Below are positions 24,913 through 35,148 of a stretch of DNA of 64,000 bases, piece by piece. Position 1 is the first letter of the stretch. Each line of letters opens with the position of its first letter. The position numbers and the translations under genes were made by a program. The notes beneath the pieces were generated by a model. The model ran no database searches. It worked only from the letters and a program-made list of their open reading frames with translations, and had not been told where the DNA came from. The DNA comes from JBJHCA01 sp050485785 (lineage in GTDB: Bacteria > Bacteroidota > Bacteroidia > Chitinophagales > Saprospiraceae): assembly GCA_050485785.1 (NCBI GenBank), contig JBJHCA010000004.1, positions 1 through 64,000 of the forward strand. Direction: 5' to 3'.

Positions 24913-27900
24913 TTACTTCCTTCCCGTAATGGAACGGAATATTTCCTGAGCAAACTCGCCGAAACTGTCAAACTCTTTTCGATATGAAAGGCTCATTCCG
25001 GTTTTGTTGCGACGTTCGCCCAGGCCGTCTTCCTGGGATCGCTGAAAGCCTCTGATCCTGAGCCTTCCATCGGGTGTAAGCAGGTACTCCACCACAATGT
25101 CGCCGGTTATCATTGATCCTGTGGTTACCGGTCCGTCTATTGTAGTATGATCACCAAGGCCGAAGTTGCCCCCAACGTTAACTATGAGTCTGCGGTCAAA
25201 CAGATAGTTTCTCAACCCAAGCTGCAACTCCTGCCCTGTCCGCATACCGTTGGATAAAGGATCAATACCGGGGTCTATACCCAGATCGTACATGCGATAG
25301 TTGATGTCCAGATCAATACCCGACAGTACACCGCCCCCTCCAACCACCTGAGACAGCAGATCAGTGAGGTAATTGGAGAACTGATTGGATATCACCTGAC
25401 TGAAAGTGTTGATGCCCGTAGTAGTTGGATTGGTGATCAATGAGCCAGTATTGGATGGAAGGAAACTTCCCACCACCACCAGTCCAAATACCTGGCGGCT
25501 CAGCTCATTCTGATCCTCTCTCAGAGTTCTCAGCTTGCTTTCGGCATAACTTCGCAGGGCAAAATCGAGTTCGGGCAAATAGATGTCAAAATTAATATCG
25601 GGATGCATCAGATCTCCGGTCAACTTTAGCACCACTTCTACCGAGGTGGTTTGGGTGGCCAGTATCCTTTCTTGTTCCGTGGTGATATACTCTGCAATCA
25701 GGTTAAGCGGGGCTGTTTTCAGGCCGTCGTATACTGCCTCTATATCGATTCGGGCATTGTAGGGATCGCCGTCCCACTGTATGGTTCCTCCACGTCGTAC
25801 CGAAAAAGGCTTGTTGATGAAGCTCTGATAGGTAAACAGGTAGTCACCTGTTTCAATGATATAGTCACCATACATCAGAAACTCCCCGGTACGGAAAAGC
25901 TGCATACGCAGATTCCCTCTTCCCCGCCCCTGAATGATATCACCCGTGCGTTCATCAAAAATGAGCTGGATTTGTGCATCTGGAGTGACGTTGAGTTCCA
26001 TTTCGAAATTGAGGCCGAGCAGCTCTCCCGTTCTGGTTTCACGTACCTGCTCTTCTTCACTGTCGCGTTTCACAAAAGTTATAAAATGAGTTGCCTCGGC
26101 AGATTGCTCACTGGTTATCGGAATGGAGATGCGCGTATTGGGGCCGGTGGTTGCATTGACAAAGATGTTGGGTTGTCTGAAAGTGCCGCTGAATTCCACA
26201 TTGCCGGCACCAAAAGCCGAACCATAAAAAAGTTCGTTGTCGTTGCGGGTAGTATTGAGGAACTCAAACCGACTGGTTCGGGCCGATGCGGCCAGGCTGA
26301 AATCTTTCAAATAGCGATGCCTGATCCCTCCGTTGGCAATGGCCGTATTTTGGAATCTGTCATGTATCACCATGCCAGTAAAATCGATGATATTGGCATC
26401 TACTCTTGCTCTGCCATCATGAACATAATATCTCGTGCCTAAAAAATCCAGTGTTGTGGCAGCGTCATTGATATTGAGATCTCCACGGATGTTAGGCTGC
26501 TGAAAGTCACCGTCCACGGTTAAAATTCCACTCACTTTACCGCGGGTGCGGGAAATGCCCTCGGGTATGAGATATTCTAGCCAAATGAGGGGCAAGCTGT
26601 CGAGCACGGCACCAAAGGTAAAGGTGTTTCTCAGGTTCTCGTGGACTTGCTCAACAGGCAAGTAATATCGCCCGGATAACTCAAAACTGTGCTCGCCGGC
26701 TCCTTGATGATTTCCGGCTACTTTGACAAATGCACTCACGGGATCGGCAAGCGTAGGGGCTGAACCGGTAATGTCAACCTGTCCCCACTCATATTGGTTG
26801 ATCACCAGATCCCTGATAGTGATGCCGGCATTGAAGCCTTCGAGCTTAAAAATATCCTGCACCGTCAGTCTTGCCGTAATATCCCCGGAGTAGCGCAAAT
26901 ACTCAGGCTGAAACACAGCTTCAAGAACGGATAGGTCAAAGTGCCTGAATCTGAGATCCAGGCCCCGGTTGTATTCGGTTTGATCAATGCTGCTTAGGCT
27001 GATGATGCGTTCGTTATGATGGAATTCAAAATTGCGCGTATGAATTCTTCCTTCGCCAAACCTGATGTGATTGGATTCCTTCACCTTCCATTGATCGTCA
27101 AAAATATCTACGGAGCCATGGGAAAGCATGATCTGGTAAATATTTTTATACAATGTGAATTCGCCGGCCAGTTCTATCTCGTTAAATGGTGCCCGCTGTA
27201 CATTAGTTTCCAGGTCAAACTGTACCGTACCATCCCGCAGGGTGGTATTGAGTGATACCGGGGCCAGCAAAACCGAATCACTGCTTATCAACTGTTGCAA
27301 ATGAGTATTGATGCGGGCAACCTCATTATCCATTCGAAGATCCAGACCAAATCCTGAGAACACCAGATCGTCATAAACAAACTGCTGAAAACCGGCCTCC
27401 ATAATAAACCTGTAAGTAATATTGTCAAAATAACCCACAGCAAAAAAGCTTCGCAGTGACAATAGCGAAGGATTAATTATTCTTAGCCACTCATTACTTC
27501 GCCGCATGGACAGCTTAAAACTAAATGCCTGATCTGCCGGTGTAAAAGGACGCCTGCCGGTCTCTTCGTACTGTCTCAATCGGGGATTATATACTGAGTC
27601 GATTTCCCATTCAGGCGGTTTAATATCAAACCGCTCAGCATAAACAGGGTAATTGCGGTGGGCAAAATCGAATGCTGAATACTTTAATCCGGCAAAATTG
27701 AATACACCTTCAATTTCTGCTTCAATCATTTCAGTGTGCAATGTCATTCTTCTTCTGCCCAACAGTGTTCGATCAACATCCAGCCTTATCCAGTCCTCCT
27801 GGTAACCCAGCGTGTCGCGCTGTAAATTGAACCGGTCAATGTGAATAAGCCCGGTAAAATCGTCCACCGTAAGCCCCCTGAAATCGGCTTTAATGCTGCC

Positions 27901-29805
27901 TGATAAACGCAAATCCGATTCAGTAAACCGGATGGGCATCAGTTCCAGCTTTTCAATATCCATGCTCAGATTGAATACGGGTAAAGTATCCGTTAAGTCT
28001 ATGACCCCTGAAAAGTCAAGATGGATATGCTCATCCCTGATAGAAACCGTATCAATGTCAAGAAGATTCTGCTCAAACAGCCCTGCAAGCACAATGTTAT
28101 TATACGGGTATCCCCTGAACGAGAATTCCCTGATTTCGGCATTCAGCTCTGCCCGGGCCAGTGAACCGGTTAATCCTCTTCCCTGAATAGATGAAGTAAA
28201 TGTTACCGGACCAATATCTTCATTCTCCAGGAAAGCCCCCAGATCAAATCGATCCAGGTTGAGTTTTCCGCTGTACTCTGCAAGATCAATACCCGGTTTC
28301 AGATTGAGTCTGAGGTCACTGCTGATGGCCCCCAGCCTGGTTTCAAGCCGGCCATTGGCTACAAAGTCTGTAAAGAATCCGTCAAACCTACCCCTGAAAT
28401 TAAACCTTGCCAGTGTATTGATCTCATCCGGAAAATGTACCCCGGGCAAAAGTCTCCGAAGGTCTGTTATGGTTGTTCTCAGCTCATCCACCACCAGATT
28501 CATGTATTGTTCACCTGGAACTGCTATATTCCTGCTTCTGAACTGACCTGCAATTCGCGTCGAATTACTCAGATCAATATGAAGGTCGTCAGCCCTGAGC
28601 GTATTGACCGTCCCCCTGAAGTTCCCTTCCAGGAAAATTCTCTTTGACTTATTGCTTTTGAAAATATCTATCTCGCTCAGAACCGGTGCAAAGGCAATCA
28701 CATCATCCACATAAACATAAGAGCTGTCGAACATGCCCCGCATGTAAACATCATCCACAAAATTGCCAAAATCACTAAACCGGTCATATTCCATTGAAAA
28801 GCTGGGCCCAATCCTTGAATGCGGCGTAAGTATCAGTAGGTTTTCAAGAAAAATACCTCCATGCCTGATGAGAGCATCCCCCTCAATATTGGTCACTTCA
28901 AACCCGCTTTTCTCTTCCCTGAATGACAGTGTATTGACCTTTCCGGCAGCATGAGGGCCATCCAGTACAAAATTACTGATGTCAATATTGATATTTGCCG
29001 TTTGAAGGTCTGCAAAGTTGATATACGGGCCCTCAATATCAGTTTCAATGCGGTGGTTGATCATGCTGAATGAGCCCGCAACAAGGCTTAAATGATCCAC
29101 TATGATACATATGGAACTATCCGGTCCCATGCGGTCCACTACCTCCGACGTGTCTGTCCATACATAGGACCCCTCGTAAAGTGTAAGTTTAACATCCGAA
29201 TTGCTGATGCTGATCTGACGAGTGTAAAGCGTATTATTGGTCAGATCAAAATCCGATGAGGCCAATTCCAGGTTATCGGCATTGACCCACAGATTGGTTC
29301 CGTTAACACTGTCGCGCATGTCAAGAACCAGCCGGTGAAACCTGGCATCGTTCAGGTCAAAAAACATCTCGATGCCATGTGGCCGTTTTGTGCGGGGTGT
29401 ACCGGGAGTAAAAATTTCAATCAGACGAAAGTTGTCGGCATATTCGGGGCGATATAGTCTGACTGTGGCATCCATAAGAATGATGGAGCGGATATTGACA
29501 GACCGATACTTGTAAAATTGCCATAATCCCGAAAGCAGGTTTACCTGAACTATCCCGATCTCAGCTTCCGGTTGTTCAAGTTCACCGTAATACACTCTAA
29601 CCCCTTCAAGCACCATCCGGTCAAACCAGTCGATATGCACGTGATCAACCTCAATTTTGGTCTCAAACCGGTCGCTCAGGTATGAGGCAACCTGCTTGAC
29701 AATGATATTCTGAACCGGAGGCAGTATGATGAGGACCCGGGCAAAAATGGCTACGGCCAGGAAAAACAGTATTGTGCGGTAAAGCCAATAGCTTACCTTT
29801 GCCAT
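24913..29805 (-). CDS. tamB: TamB-family translocation/assembly protein (DUF490)
   Basis: 1630 residues. An N-terminal membrane anchor (residues about 5-30, LYRTILFFLAVAIFARVLIILPP) is followed by more than 1400 residues of repetitive beta structure typical of AsmA/TamB bridges. The C-terminal 350-400 residues are the DUF490 domain (GRGNLRMQLFRTGEFLMYGDYIIETGDYLFTYQ, LTGDLMHPDINFDI, and the end with FGLVVVGSFLP and VEYLLTPDGRLRIRGF). TamB spans the periplasm and helps outer-membrane protein assembly or lipid transfer. In Bacteroidota the gene is large and often occurs near tsaD, as here (tsaD lies divergent, 150 bases away). It is monocistronic. Confidence 0.9.
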   Translation of the reverse strand: MAKVSYWLYRTILFFLAVAIFARVLIILPPVQNIIVKQVASYLSDRFETKIEVDHVHIDWFDRMVLEGVRVYYGELEQPEAEIGIVQVNLLSGLWQFYKYRSVNIRSIILMDATVRLYRPEYADNFRLIEIFTPGTPRTKRPHGIEMFFDLNDARFHRLVLDMRDSVNGTNLWVNADNLELASSDFDLTNNTLYTRQISISNSDVKLTLYEGSYVWTDTSEVVDRMGPDSSICIIVDHLSLVAGSFSMINHRIETDIEGPYINFADLQTANINIDISNFVLDGPHAAGKVNTLSFREEKSGFEVTNIEGDALIRHGGIFLENLLILTPHSRIGPSFSMEYDRFSDFGNFVDDVYMRGMFDSSYVYVDDVIAFAPVLSEIDIFKSNKSKRIFLEGNFRGTVNTLRADDLHIDLSNSTRIAGQFRSRNIAVPGEQYMNLVVDELRTTITDLRRLLPGVHFPDEINTLARFNFRGRFDGFFTDFVANGRLETRLGAISSDLRLNLKPGIDLAEYSGKLNLDRFDLGAFLENEDIGPVTFTSSIQGRGLTGSLARAELNAEIREFSFRGYPYNNIVLAGLFEQNLLDIDTVSIRDEHIHLDFSGVIDLTDTLPVFNLSMDIEKLELMPIRFTESDLRLSGSIKADFRGLTVDDFTGLIHIDRFNLQRDTLGYQEDWIRLDVDRTLLGRRRMTLHTEMIEAEIEGVFNFAGLKYSAFDFAHRNYPVYAERFDIKPPEWEIDSVYNPRLRQYEETGRRPFTPADQAFSFKLSMRRSNEWLRIINPSLLSLRSFFAVGYFDNITYRFIMEAGFQQFVYDDLVFSGFGLDLRMDNEVARINTHLQQLISSDSVLLAPVSLNTTLRDGTVQFDLETNVQRAPFNEIELAGEFTLYKNIYQIMLSHGSVDIFDDQWKVKESNHIRFGEGRIHTRNFEFHHNERIISLSSIDQTEYNRGLDLRFRHFDLSVLEAVFQPEYLRYSGDITARLTVQDIFKLEGFNAGITIRDLVINQYEWGQVDITGSAPTLADPVSAFVKVAGNHQGAGEHSFELSGRYYLPVEQVHENLRNTFTFGAVLDSLPLIWLEYLIPEGISRTRGKVSGILTVDGDFQQPNIRGDLNINDAATTLDFLGTRYYVHDGRARVDANIIDFTGMVIHDRFQNTAIANGGIRHRYLKDFSLAASARTSRFEFLNTTRNDNELFYGSAFGAGNVEFSGTFRQPNIFVNATTGPNTRISIPITSEQSAEATHFITFVKRDSEEEQVRETRTGELLGLNFEMELNVTPDAQIQLIFDERTGDIIQGRGRGNLRMQLFRTGEFLMYGDYIIETGDYLFTYQSFINKPFSVRRGGTIQWDGDPYNARIDIEAVYDGLKTAPLNLIAEYITTEQERILATQTTSVEVVLKLTGDLMHPDINFDIYLPELDFALRSYAESKLRTLREDQNELSRQVFGLVVVGSFLPSNTGSLITNPTTTGINTFSQVISNQFSNYLTDLLSQVVGGGGVLSGIDLDINYRMYDLGIDPGIDPLSNGMRTGQELQLGLRNYLFDRRLIVNVGGNFGLGDHTTIDGPVTTGSMITGDIVVEYLLTPDGRLRIRGFQRSQEDGLGERRNKTGMSLSYRKEFDSFGEFAQEIFRSITGRK

Positions 29806-29955
29806 TGTCGGTTTACTGCTCTTCAGCTTGCCGGACTTCCCGTATGCATTATTCCTGCCGATGCTTTGAAATATTTGTGGTACAACGATTTTGAGCCTGT
29901 AAAGTTATACAATCATATTGCCTTAAAGCATCATTAACAGCACAACCTGTTATTC

Positions 29956-30990
29956 ATGACGATGAACAACATTAATATTGCCGAAATACCGCACATACTG
30001 GCCATAGAAAGCTCATGCGATGATACTTCGGTAGCCCTGTTTCGCGGACCTGAGCTTATCCATCAGCTGACAAGTACTCAGCTGATGCACGTAAAGTATG
30101 GTGGAGTGGTACCCGAAGTAGCCTCAAGAGCTCATCAGCAAAACCTTTCCAGGGTAGTGGAAGTCTGCCTGAATGAATGTGGTGTTAATCCGGACAAACT
30201 ATCCGCCATTGCTGTTACTATCGGGCCCGGTTTGCTCGGTTCTCTGCTGGTTGGAGTAAGTTTTGCCAAAGGCCTTGCCATGGCACTCAACATACCATTA
30301 ATCGAAGTTCATCACATAAAAGCTCATGTGATGGCTCACTGGATCGAAGAACCGAAACCGCCATTCCCCATGCTTTGTCTGGTAGTATCCGGAGGGCATA
30401 CCCAGTTGCTTAAAGTCAATTCACATCAGCACATGGAAATTTTGGGTGAAACCATTGATGATGCTGTAGGTGAAGCCTTTGACAAAACCGGTAAAATGTT
30501 GGGGCTGAATTACCCTGCAGGCCCTGAAATGGACCAACTGGCAGAAAAAGGTAGCCGGCAATTCAAATTTGCACAACCTGAACCGGGAGGACTCAATTTC
30601 AGCTTTAGCGGTTACAAAACTTCCGTTCTGTATTTTCTGCAAAAAGCCGTAAAAAAAGATCCCGACTTCATTGCTAAAAACCTGCACGACCTTTGCCACA
30701 GTATACGTGCTGATCTGACTGATATTATGGTGCGAAAACTTGTCAAAGCATCCACGGAAACAGGCCTGAAGCATGTTGGGGTGGCCGGCGGGGTTTCAGC
30801 CAACAGTTTGTTGCGCCGGACTCTTCAGGACATTGCCAAAAAGGAAAGATGGCAATTATACATCCCCCGTATGGCCTATTGTACCGATAACGCAGCTATG
30901 ATTGGCATTACGGCATGGTTTAAATATAAGTTAGGTGAATTCAGCTCTCTGGACATTGTACCCAGGGCACGCTATAGTATTACTGAATAA
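29956..30990 (+). CDS. tsaD: tRNA N6-threonylcarbamoyladenosine transferase TsaD
   Basis: 344 residues of the Kae1/Qri7/YgjD family. The ASKHA fold shows AIESSCDDTSVAL, YGGVVPEVASRAH, the metal-binding HHIKAH, VSGGHTQL, GEAFDKTGKMLGL and CTDNAAM near the end. TsaD transfers threonylcarbamoyl to A37 of ANN-decoding tRNAs with TsaB and TsaE, whose genes are not here. Two in-frame ATGs (29956 and 29962) are equally plausible starts. It is divergent from tamB. Confidence 0.96.
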   Translation: MTMNNINIAEIPHILAIESSCDDTSVALFRGPELIHQLTSTQLMHVKYGGVVPEVASRAHQQNLSRVVEVCLNECGVNPDKLSAIAVTIGPGLLGSLLVGVSFAKGLAMALNIPLIEVHHIKAHVMAHWIEEPKPPFPMLCLVVSGGHTQLLKVNSHQHMEILGETIDDAVGEAFDKTGKMLGLNYPAGPEMDQLAEKGSRQFKFAQPEPGGLNFSFSGYKTSVLYFLQKAVKKDPDFIAKNLHDLCHSIRADLTDIMVRKLVKASTETGLKHVGVAGGVSANSLLRRTLQDIAKKERWQLYIPRMAYCTDNAAMIGITAWFKYKLGEFSSLDIVPRARYSITE

Positions 30991-31004
30991 AAAGTTCAAG
31001 CACT

Positions 31005-31724
31005 TCAATATTCGCTAAGGGCAAACAAAAACAAACTGATATTCATCACAAAATGGGCTATCAGCACCATGTAGATATTCCCACGTCTCAAGGCAATTAC
31101 TGCAAATGGTATTCCTACTATTACACCCTGCATAAGCATGAACCAAAATCCGCCGGTCCAGTGAAATGCTGCAAAAGCAATACTGCTCCAAATTATGGCA
31201 ATCAGCATGTTTTGTTTAGCCATTAAACTCTGCAATGGCAAGCCGCGAAATACATTCTCCTCTATCAGTGGAGCCATAACTACGGTTGACAAAAAAAGAA
31301 TGATCCCATCTGTGCCCATAGCTTCATATACATTACCCGGAGGCATGTAATCCCAGCCTTGAGCCTGAAAGTACTGTACTGCCGGGTTGACTATCAATAT
31401 GAATATCAGCGACAGAAGTATGCCCAGTGAAAAACCGTACACGGCCTGTTTGCGACGCAAGCGTTGGGTCAGGTCTAGAATTCCGGTTTTGATGACCGGA
31501 TATCCCTGCTTTTTATGCATAAACATAACCCACATGAGAAGTAACACTTGTGTTATCAGCATTATGTGAGGCATACGACGCCAGACAAAGGCCATCACAT
31601 CGGTATCAAAGGGCAGTATCAGCAGGGCAAAAGCAGCAATGCAAAATGCGGAAAAAACCCAAAGCAACGGAGGCATTACCCAAAAGAAAATCAATGCGCG
31701 GATTGTCAAAAAGTTTGGCTGCAT
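31005..31724 (-). CDS. CPBP-family intramembrane metalloprotease
   Basis: 239 residues with about seven hydrophobic helices. The three CPBP/Abi motifs are present: EExxxR in APLIEENVFRGLP, FxxxH in AFAAFHW and HxxxN in LIAHFVMN. The family includes Rce1-type prenyl proteases and bacterial immunity proteins; the substrate here is unknown. It converges with tsaD and is divergent from gldC, with facing -7 boxes for both in the gap. Confidence 0.85.
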   Translation of the reverse strand: MQPNFLTIRALIFFWVMPPLLWVFSAFCIAAFALLILPFDTDVMAFVWRRMPHIMLITQVLLLMWVMFMHKKQGYPVIKTGILDLTQRLRRKQAVYGFSLGILLSLIFILIVNPAVQYFQAQGWDYMPPGNVYEAMGTDGIILFLSTVVMAPLIEENVFRGLPLQSLMAKQNMLIAIIWSSIAFAAFHWTGGFWFMLMQGVIVGIPFAVIALRRGNIYMVLIAHFVMNISLFLFALSEY

Positions 31725-31776
31725 ACTGATGAAAATAACAGAGCCCGCAATTTAATGGAAGTCCAAATCAACGGGC

Positions 31777-31785
31777 ACAAAGCTA
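31777..31785 (-). promoter_or_regulatory. -7 element (TAGCTTTGT) for the CPBP protease gene
   Basis: Exact minus-strand TAnnTTTGY, 53 bases upstream of the CPBP start. No good -33 box. Confidence 0.35.
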
Positions 31786-31846
31786 ACTGAATCACTGTCG
31801 AAAATAAAACTACTGTGGAAAGTCTTTGGTGTATCACGAATAAGGC

Positions 31847-31880
31847 TTGGTACTTAATTCCCCAATCATGTTACCTTTGC
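31847..31880 (+). promoter_or_regulatory. promoter candidate for gldC
   Basis: TTG at 31847-31849 and TACCTTTGC at 31872-31880 (TAnnTTTGY) with a spacing of 22, ending 16 bases before the gldC ATG. Confidence 0.5.
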
Positions 31881-31896
31881 AAAATAATGCATCTTT

Positions 31897-32259
31897 ATGA
31901 ACGAGAACAATAATGTATCCAAAACTTCGGAAATTCTGATCAAAGTAGGCCTTGATGATAAACAAATGCCTGTAAGTATTGAATGGCAGGCCAGTGATGA
32001 CCCCATGGGAGCCAGACTAAGACCTTGCAAAGCCATGTTGGTTTCCTTGTTTGAGTCCGGAGAGCTTTCAACAGCCGGGCTCGATTTATGGACCAATGAC
32101 ATGCAGATCATCGAAATGGACAGATTGATGTACCAGACATTCAGGCGGCTGGCTGATACTTACCGGCGGGCGACTAACAATACTGAACTGGCTGCCGATA
32201 TACAGCGGTTTACGCAGTATTTTGGCGAACAAACCGAAATTATCGAAAAATCTTCATAA
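31897..32259 (+). CDS. gldC: gliding motility protein GldC
   Basis: 120 residues. It matches the small cytosolic GldC family of Bacteroidota: SEILIKVGLDDKQMPVSIEWQASD, then KAMLVSLFESGELSTAGLDLWTNDMQIIEMD and QTFRRLADTYRRATNN. In Flavobacterium gldC loss impairs gliding but is not absolute. Six bases separate it from the TPMT-like gene, and these two plus the S51 peptidase and a TPR gene form a tight plus-strand run. Confidence 0.88.
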   Translation: MNENNNVSKTSEILIKVGLDDKQMPVSIEWQASDDPMGARLRPCKAMLVSLFESGELSTAGLDLWTNDMQIIEMDRLMYQTFRRLADTYRRATNNTELAADIQRFTQYFGEQTEIIEKSS

Positions 32260-32264
32260 TCCTG

Positions 32265-32846
32265 ATGGATCAGCTCAATTGGGATAAGCACTATACCGAC
32301 GATTTTCTACCATGGGATATTGGCTATGCTTCCGGCCCATTGGCTCATTTTATAACCACACTCGAAAACAAAGATCAGAAAATTCTGATTCCGGGGGCAG
32401 GTTTGGGCTGGGAGGCCGAACTGCTTCACCATTCAGGATTTACCGGTGTATTTGTCTGCGATTGGGCAGAAAGCGCACTTAAAGCTTTTCACAAACGGGT
32501 ATCTGATTTTCCGGTTGAACACCTGATCAGAGGCGATTTTTTCAAACTTGATAGCCAATATGACCTTATCCTCGAACAAACCTTCTTAAGTGCATTAAAT
32601 CCTGAGGTATGGCCTGAATATGTCCGAAAAATGCACAAATTGTTAAGCCCGAAGGGTATGTTGGCAGGAGTGGTGTTTGCCAGTCCGTTTTTTGACTCGG
32701 GCCCGCCATTTGGAGCTTATAAAGAAGAGTATATCAAGTTGTTTTCAACCCACTTCAACATCCTCGAAATGGTTCTCAGCCATCATTCCATTGTGCCGAG
32801 AAAAGGCAATGAATTGTTTTTCAGATTAACGCCAAAAGTGATATAG
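32265..32846 (+). CDS. thiopurine methyltransferase-like SAM methyltransferase
   Basis: 193 residues. The TPMT-like signature is NWDKHYTDDFLPWDIGYASG, with the SAM loop ILIPGAGLGWEAELLHHSGF and EQTFLSALNP. Substrates of bacterial TPMT-like enzymes include thiols, selenium and tellurium compounds or thiocyanate. The natural substrate is unknown. It lies between gldC and the S51 peptidase with one base to the latter. Confidence 0.85.
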   Translation: MDQLNWDKHYTDDFLPWDIGYASGPLAHFITTLENKDQKILIPGAGLGWEAELLHHSGFTGVFVCDWAESALKAFHKRVSDFPVEHLIRGDFFKLDSQYDLILEQTFLSALNPEVWPEYVRKMHKLLSPKGMLAGVVFASPFFDSGPPFGAYKEEYIKLFSTHFNILEMVLSHHSIVPRKGNELFFRLTPKVI

Positions 32847-32847
32847 T

Positions 32848-34816
32848 ATGCTTCGTGGACTATTGACAGTTTTACTCGTTTTGTTTTACATGGGTTCCCC
32901 TTTACTGGCTCAAGGGCAACTCCTGATAGTAGGCGGAGGAAGTGAGGGAAGCTGGAGTAATGTTCCCTACCAATGGGCTGTCAATCAAAGTGAAAACAAG
33001 CGGGTTGCCATCATCGGCTTTTCGTCGGCCACTAACTGGCTGCCGGATTATTTTGTGTCACTGGGAGCTGCTGATGCCAAAAACTTCCAGGTTAGCAGTT
33101 TTGCTGAAGCTAACATGCAGTCACTCTATGACAGCCTCATCACCTATGATGTCATTTTTTTCAGAGGCGGAAATCAATGGAATTACTACAATCACTACAA
33201 AAACTCACTGTTATATGATGCCGTGGTTGATATTTACAACAATGGCGGAACAATCGCCGGAACCTCAGCTGGACTGGCCATTCTCAGCGGTGTCGTATTT
33301 ACTGCACAAAACGGATCGGTTTTATCTTCAGAGAATCTCGAAAACCTGAACAACTTATACAATACTCTTGCCGGTGACTTTTTCCCGTTTAAGCCGGGTT
33401 TTATTTTTGATTCACATTTTGTTGAACGTGGCCGGCTGGCCAGAATGCTGGGATTTATGCTCAAATGGATGCATGATCACGGCAATGTGCCCACCGGTAT
33501 TGGCGTGGATGATCAGACAGCCCTTACCATTGATACTAATGGTCTGGCTACAGCATACGGCACCGGTACGGTTACCATTTTAAAGCCTGACAACCTTTCT
33601 TCACTTGAGGTCAATAACATGAACCAGGGGCAGGTATCCAGGCTACCTCTTGTCCAGCTTAGCCATGGCTGGAGCTATAACCTCAATTCAGGTGAAGTTT
33701 TCCCGGCAACCGCTGCGTCCATTACCGTTACCGAATCTCCGCTGATGCAGGGACCTATGCAGATATGGCTGACCGGATCCAACAGTGCATCGGGTAACGC
33801 TCTTTTTATTGCAGATTTTGCCGATGTGCTGTCATCACAGGATGAATTGCTGATCATCAGTTCCAGTCCCGGCACTGCTATACCGATCAGCAACGCTTTT
33901 ACTCAGGCAGGTATACAGGTTGCTGGTTTACTCAATCTTCAGGACCTTGAACAGGCATCCGAAATTCATCCTGCAGTTACCGATGTTAAAGCCTATTTTT
34001 TCCATGGTCAGGCCATCAGTGAATTGTCGGACTTTCTCCAAAACTCCATTAATGGACAGGCCATGGTTTCTTTTATGCAAACAGGTCAGCGTCATGCTGT
34101 TTTTGCCGGTGATATGGCAGCCACTGCGGGCCATACCATGGTATTGAATTACCGGACTACCAATGCATCGTATTACGGAGAACTTGAGTTTGCCCAGGGA
34201 GCCGGACTGATTCCCTTTATGTGTATCCAGCCCAATGTCTATGAGTCCTCTTCGTATGTTGAAAATACTGTTTCCGGTTTGTTTGAGGCCATGATCACGG
34301 GAGGTACTCCCCATGGGTTGTGGCTGAATGCAGGACAGTATGCCCGGTTTTCCGTTTCCTCATCATCGGATGATTATGTTTCCATGTATGTAAAAGGAGA
34401 TTACCCGGTCCAGTACCTCAGATGGGATGAAGCTTATACGCAAAGAGTTCCTTTTTTCGGAGGGTATGACAGAAATCTGTTCGGGATCAGCGCTATGAAA
34501 TACTATTGGATCAATGATACCTCACTGATTGTAGGCAATGCTGAGCCGGTAACCTCAACCTATGTTCCGGAAGTATTGCCGGCTCTCCACATTTANNNNN
34601 NNNNNCATTTATCCCAATCCCGTAAGTTCTTATCTTCATGTTACCGGCATTAGCGGACAAAGCACGCCGGGGCTTATCATCATCACGGATATTTCGGGTA
34701 AAGTTGTTCACGCAGCATTAGCAAATGGAACAGCAACAATTGATGTGCAAAGCCTTAATCCCGGCACTTATTATGTTACCTGGAATGGCAAGGCACAAAA
34801 ATTCATAAAGCATTAA
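32848..34816 (+). CDS. secreted cyanophycinase-like (S51) peptidase with T9SS sorting domain, split by an assembly gap
   Basis: Ten N at 34596-34605 break the frame. The bases on both sides share CATTTA; collapsing this overlap gives one continuous frame of 650 residues. A signal peptide (residues 1-21, ending LLAQG) is followed by an S51 domain with the nucleophile in AGTSAG (Ser140), the His of FDSHFVERGR (about 190) and GIGVDDQTAL. A long beta-rich region comes next. The end, from IYPNPVSSYLHV through TDISGKVV and NPGTYYVTWNGKAQKFIKH, is a type A T9SS C-terminal domain. Cyanophycinases cleave beta-Asp-Arg dipeptides. Export and surface display are inferred from the two targeting signals. 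A role against any named polymer is not shown. Confidence 0.85.
34596..34605. other. artificial 10-N scaffold gap (6-base overlap on both sides)
   Basis: CATTTA occurs at 34590-34595 and again at 34606-34611. Removing the N run and one copy restores the peptidase frame exactly, so nothing is really missing here. Confidence 0.85.
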
Positions 34817-34817
34817 T

Positions 34818-35135
34818 ATGCCTGAGTCTCCCCGTTTGCAAAGTTTACTTGAAATGTACAGTCACCAACCCGATGACTCGTTCATTCTTTTTGCGCTGGC
34901 TAAGGAATATGTCAAATCGGGAAACAACGAGCTTGCACTGGAGATGTTTCGGAAACTGAAATCAAAGCATCCGGAATACACGGGAGCTTACTTTCATATG
35001 GTGCGTCTGTTGCTTGAAATGGTAATGTTTTCTGAAGCAAAGCAAATTCTGAATGAGGGATTGGCTATCACTTCCAAACTGCGTGATCATCATGCCTATG
35101 CCGAGCTTGAAACACTTAAGGAAGAACTCCCTTAA
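34818..35135 (+). CDS. small tetratricopeptide-repeat protein
   Basis: 105 residues with about two TPR units: FILFALAKEYVKSGNNELALEMFRKL and TGAYFHMVRLLLEMVMFSEAKQILNEG. It has no signal peptide and is likely a cytosolic scaffold. It begins one base after the S51 peptidase stop, so it is the last gene of the gldC run, and it converges with the next membrane protein. Confidence 0.75.
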   Translation: MPESPRLQSLLEMYSHQPDDSFILFALAKEYVKSGNNELALEMFRKLKSKHPEYTGAYFHMVRLLLEMVMFSEAKQILNEGLAITSKLRDHHAYAELETLKEELP

Positions 35136-35148
35136 GTAAGGTCTTGGA

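Noticed and set aside
25651..26442. A 263-codon open frame antisense to tamB
   Set aside because: The tamB frame has continuous family homology over the same region; long antisense frames are common in GC-balanced coding DNA.
32848..34653. Treating the S51 peptidase as ending soon after the N run
   Set aside because: That end comes from reading through ten N in the wrong frame; the 6-base overlap and the T9SS domain on the other side show that the gene continues to 34816.
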